Of a stretch of 5,234 nt of DNA, positions 4,903 through 5,234 are shown piece after piece (position 1 is the stretch's first letter; each line of letters starts with the position of its first letter). The notes under the pieces are model-generated. The model ran no database searches and was not told the origin of the DNA. It saw nothing but the letters and a program-made list of their open reading frames with translations. This stretch comes from a bacterium HR27 (GTDB lineage Bacteria; Chloroflexota; Chloroflexia; Thermomicrobiales; Thermomicrobiaceae), in the NCBI GenBank assembly GCA_002898975.1, contig BEID01000141.1:1-5234 (forward strand), read 5' to 3'. Both the position numbers and the translations under genes were made by a program.

Positions 4903-5234
4903 GTGCGTGTCGCTTCGCTGGTTTTTGGCCTCACCGCTGGCCTGGTCGGCATCGCGATCATGCTCCTCTTGCTCGTGGTCGGCGGTATCGCGCTCGCTCT
5001 CCGTGCCGACGGGTGGAGAGAAATCGTCGCTCATCTCATGGTCACGGTCGTCATCGCTGGTATCGGGATGGTCGGTGCTGCGCTTGCGCCCAACCGACCG
5101 GGTGCGAGTGCGGTCCTCCAATCGCTCGCTGCAGTCAGCGGGCTCCTCACCGCGGGTCTCTTTTGGCTGCTGTCAGCGGGACTGTTTGGCCTCGGAGCGT
5201 TCACCGGGGCACTCGCCTGGTGGCGAGCGCGTCG
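4903..5234 (+). CDS. small multi-pass membrane protein, partial (runs off the window end)
   Basis: A GTG at 4903 follows GGGAGG (4891-4896) by 6 nt and opens a frame with no stop to the window end (110 codons visible). Hydrophobic segments lie at about 4-33, 42-62 and 70-107, the last long enough for one or two helices. Short polar loops contain RADGWRE (34-40) and APNRPGAS (62-69). The layout, with an N-terminal Gly-rich helix, a short loop, then alternating Gly/Ala/Leu helices, recalls small DUF4064-like four-helix membrane proteins, but there is no diagnostic motif and this is only a resemblance. It is 61 bp downstream of the DUF4352-like gene, same strand, with the hairpin between. The C-terminus is unknown. 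Confidence 0.65.
   Translation, partial: MRVASLVFGLTAGLVGIAIMLLLLVVGGIALALRADGWREIVAHLMVTVVIAGIGMVGAALAPNRPGASAVLQSLAAVSGLLTAGLFWLLSAGLFGLGAFTGALAWWRAR

Noticed and set aside
3258..4961. Very long open frame on the minus strand, antisense to the DUF4352-like gene (567 codons)
   Set aside because: It runs antisense to a gene with clear domains, an anchor and a consensus ribosome binding site. Its translation is Arg/Glu/Asp-rich without a recognisable fold, as expected for the complement of GC-rich coding sequence.

Overview
The window is GC-rich bacterial DNA with tightly packed genes, GTG and ATG starts and strong purine-rich Shine-Dalgarno sites. The gene content is a DPG-synthase-like GT2 glycosyltransferase, an Asp-box propeller, a Bcr/CflA-like exporter and an anchored tandem DUF4352 protein with a Pro/Thr/Ala linker. 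High GC, the linker style and the GT2 variant suggest a Chloroflexota-type bacterium, perhaps Thermomicrobia. That assignment is an inference from style; no marker gene is present to prove it.

Layout. Positions 1-54 hold a possible extended -10 promoter and an inverted repeat that covers the ribosome binding site of the first gene. Next come two plus-strand genes 39 bp apart, probably co-transcribed: the glycosyltransferase (55-846) and the propeller (886-1914). A convergent minus-strand transporter (3196 down to 1940) ends 25 bp from the propeller. A 421-bp gene-free region (3197-3617) separates the transporter from a divergent plus-strand gene. It carries the transporter promoter, an operator-like palindrome and a dense series of inverted repeats. 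The plus-strand gene (3618-4841) encodes an anchored extracytoplasmic protein with two gap-free copies of a DUF4352-like domain. A GC-rich terminator-like hairpin (4848-4884) follows. The last gene, a small multi-pass membrane protein starting at GTG 4903, runs off the window end.

How the genes fit together. The first two may form one unit, a lipid-phosphate sugar transferase plus a propeller of unknown role. The transporter has its own promoter and probably its own regulator outside the window. The DUF4352 protein and the following membrane protein lie in the same direction and may be partly coupled through the hairpin between them. I see no IS element, CRISPR array, tRNA, rRNA or clear defence system. 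The least explained part is the structured intergenic region upstream of the DUF4352 gene, together with the exact internal duplication in that gene.
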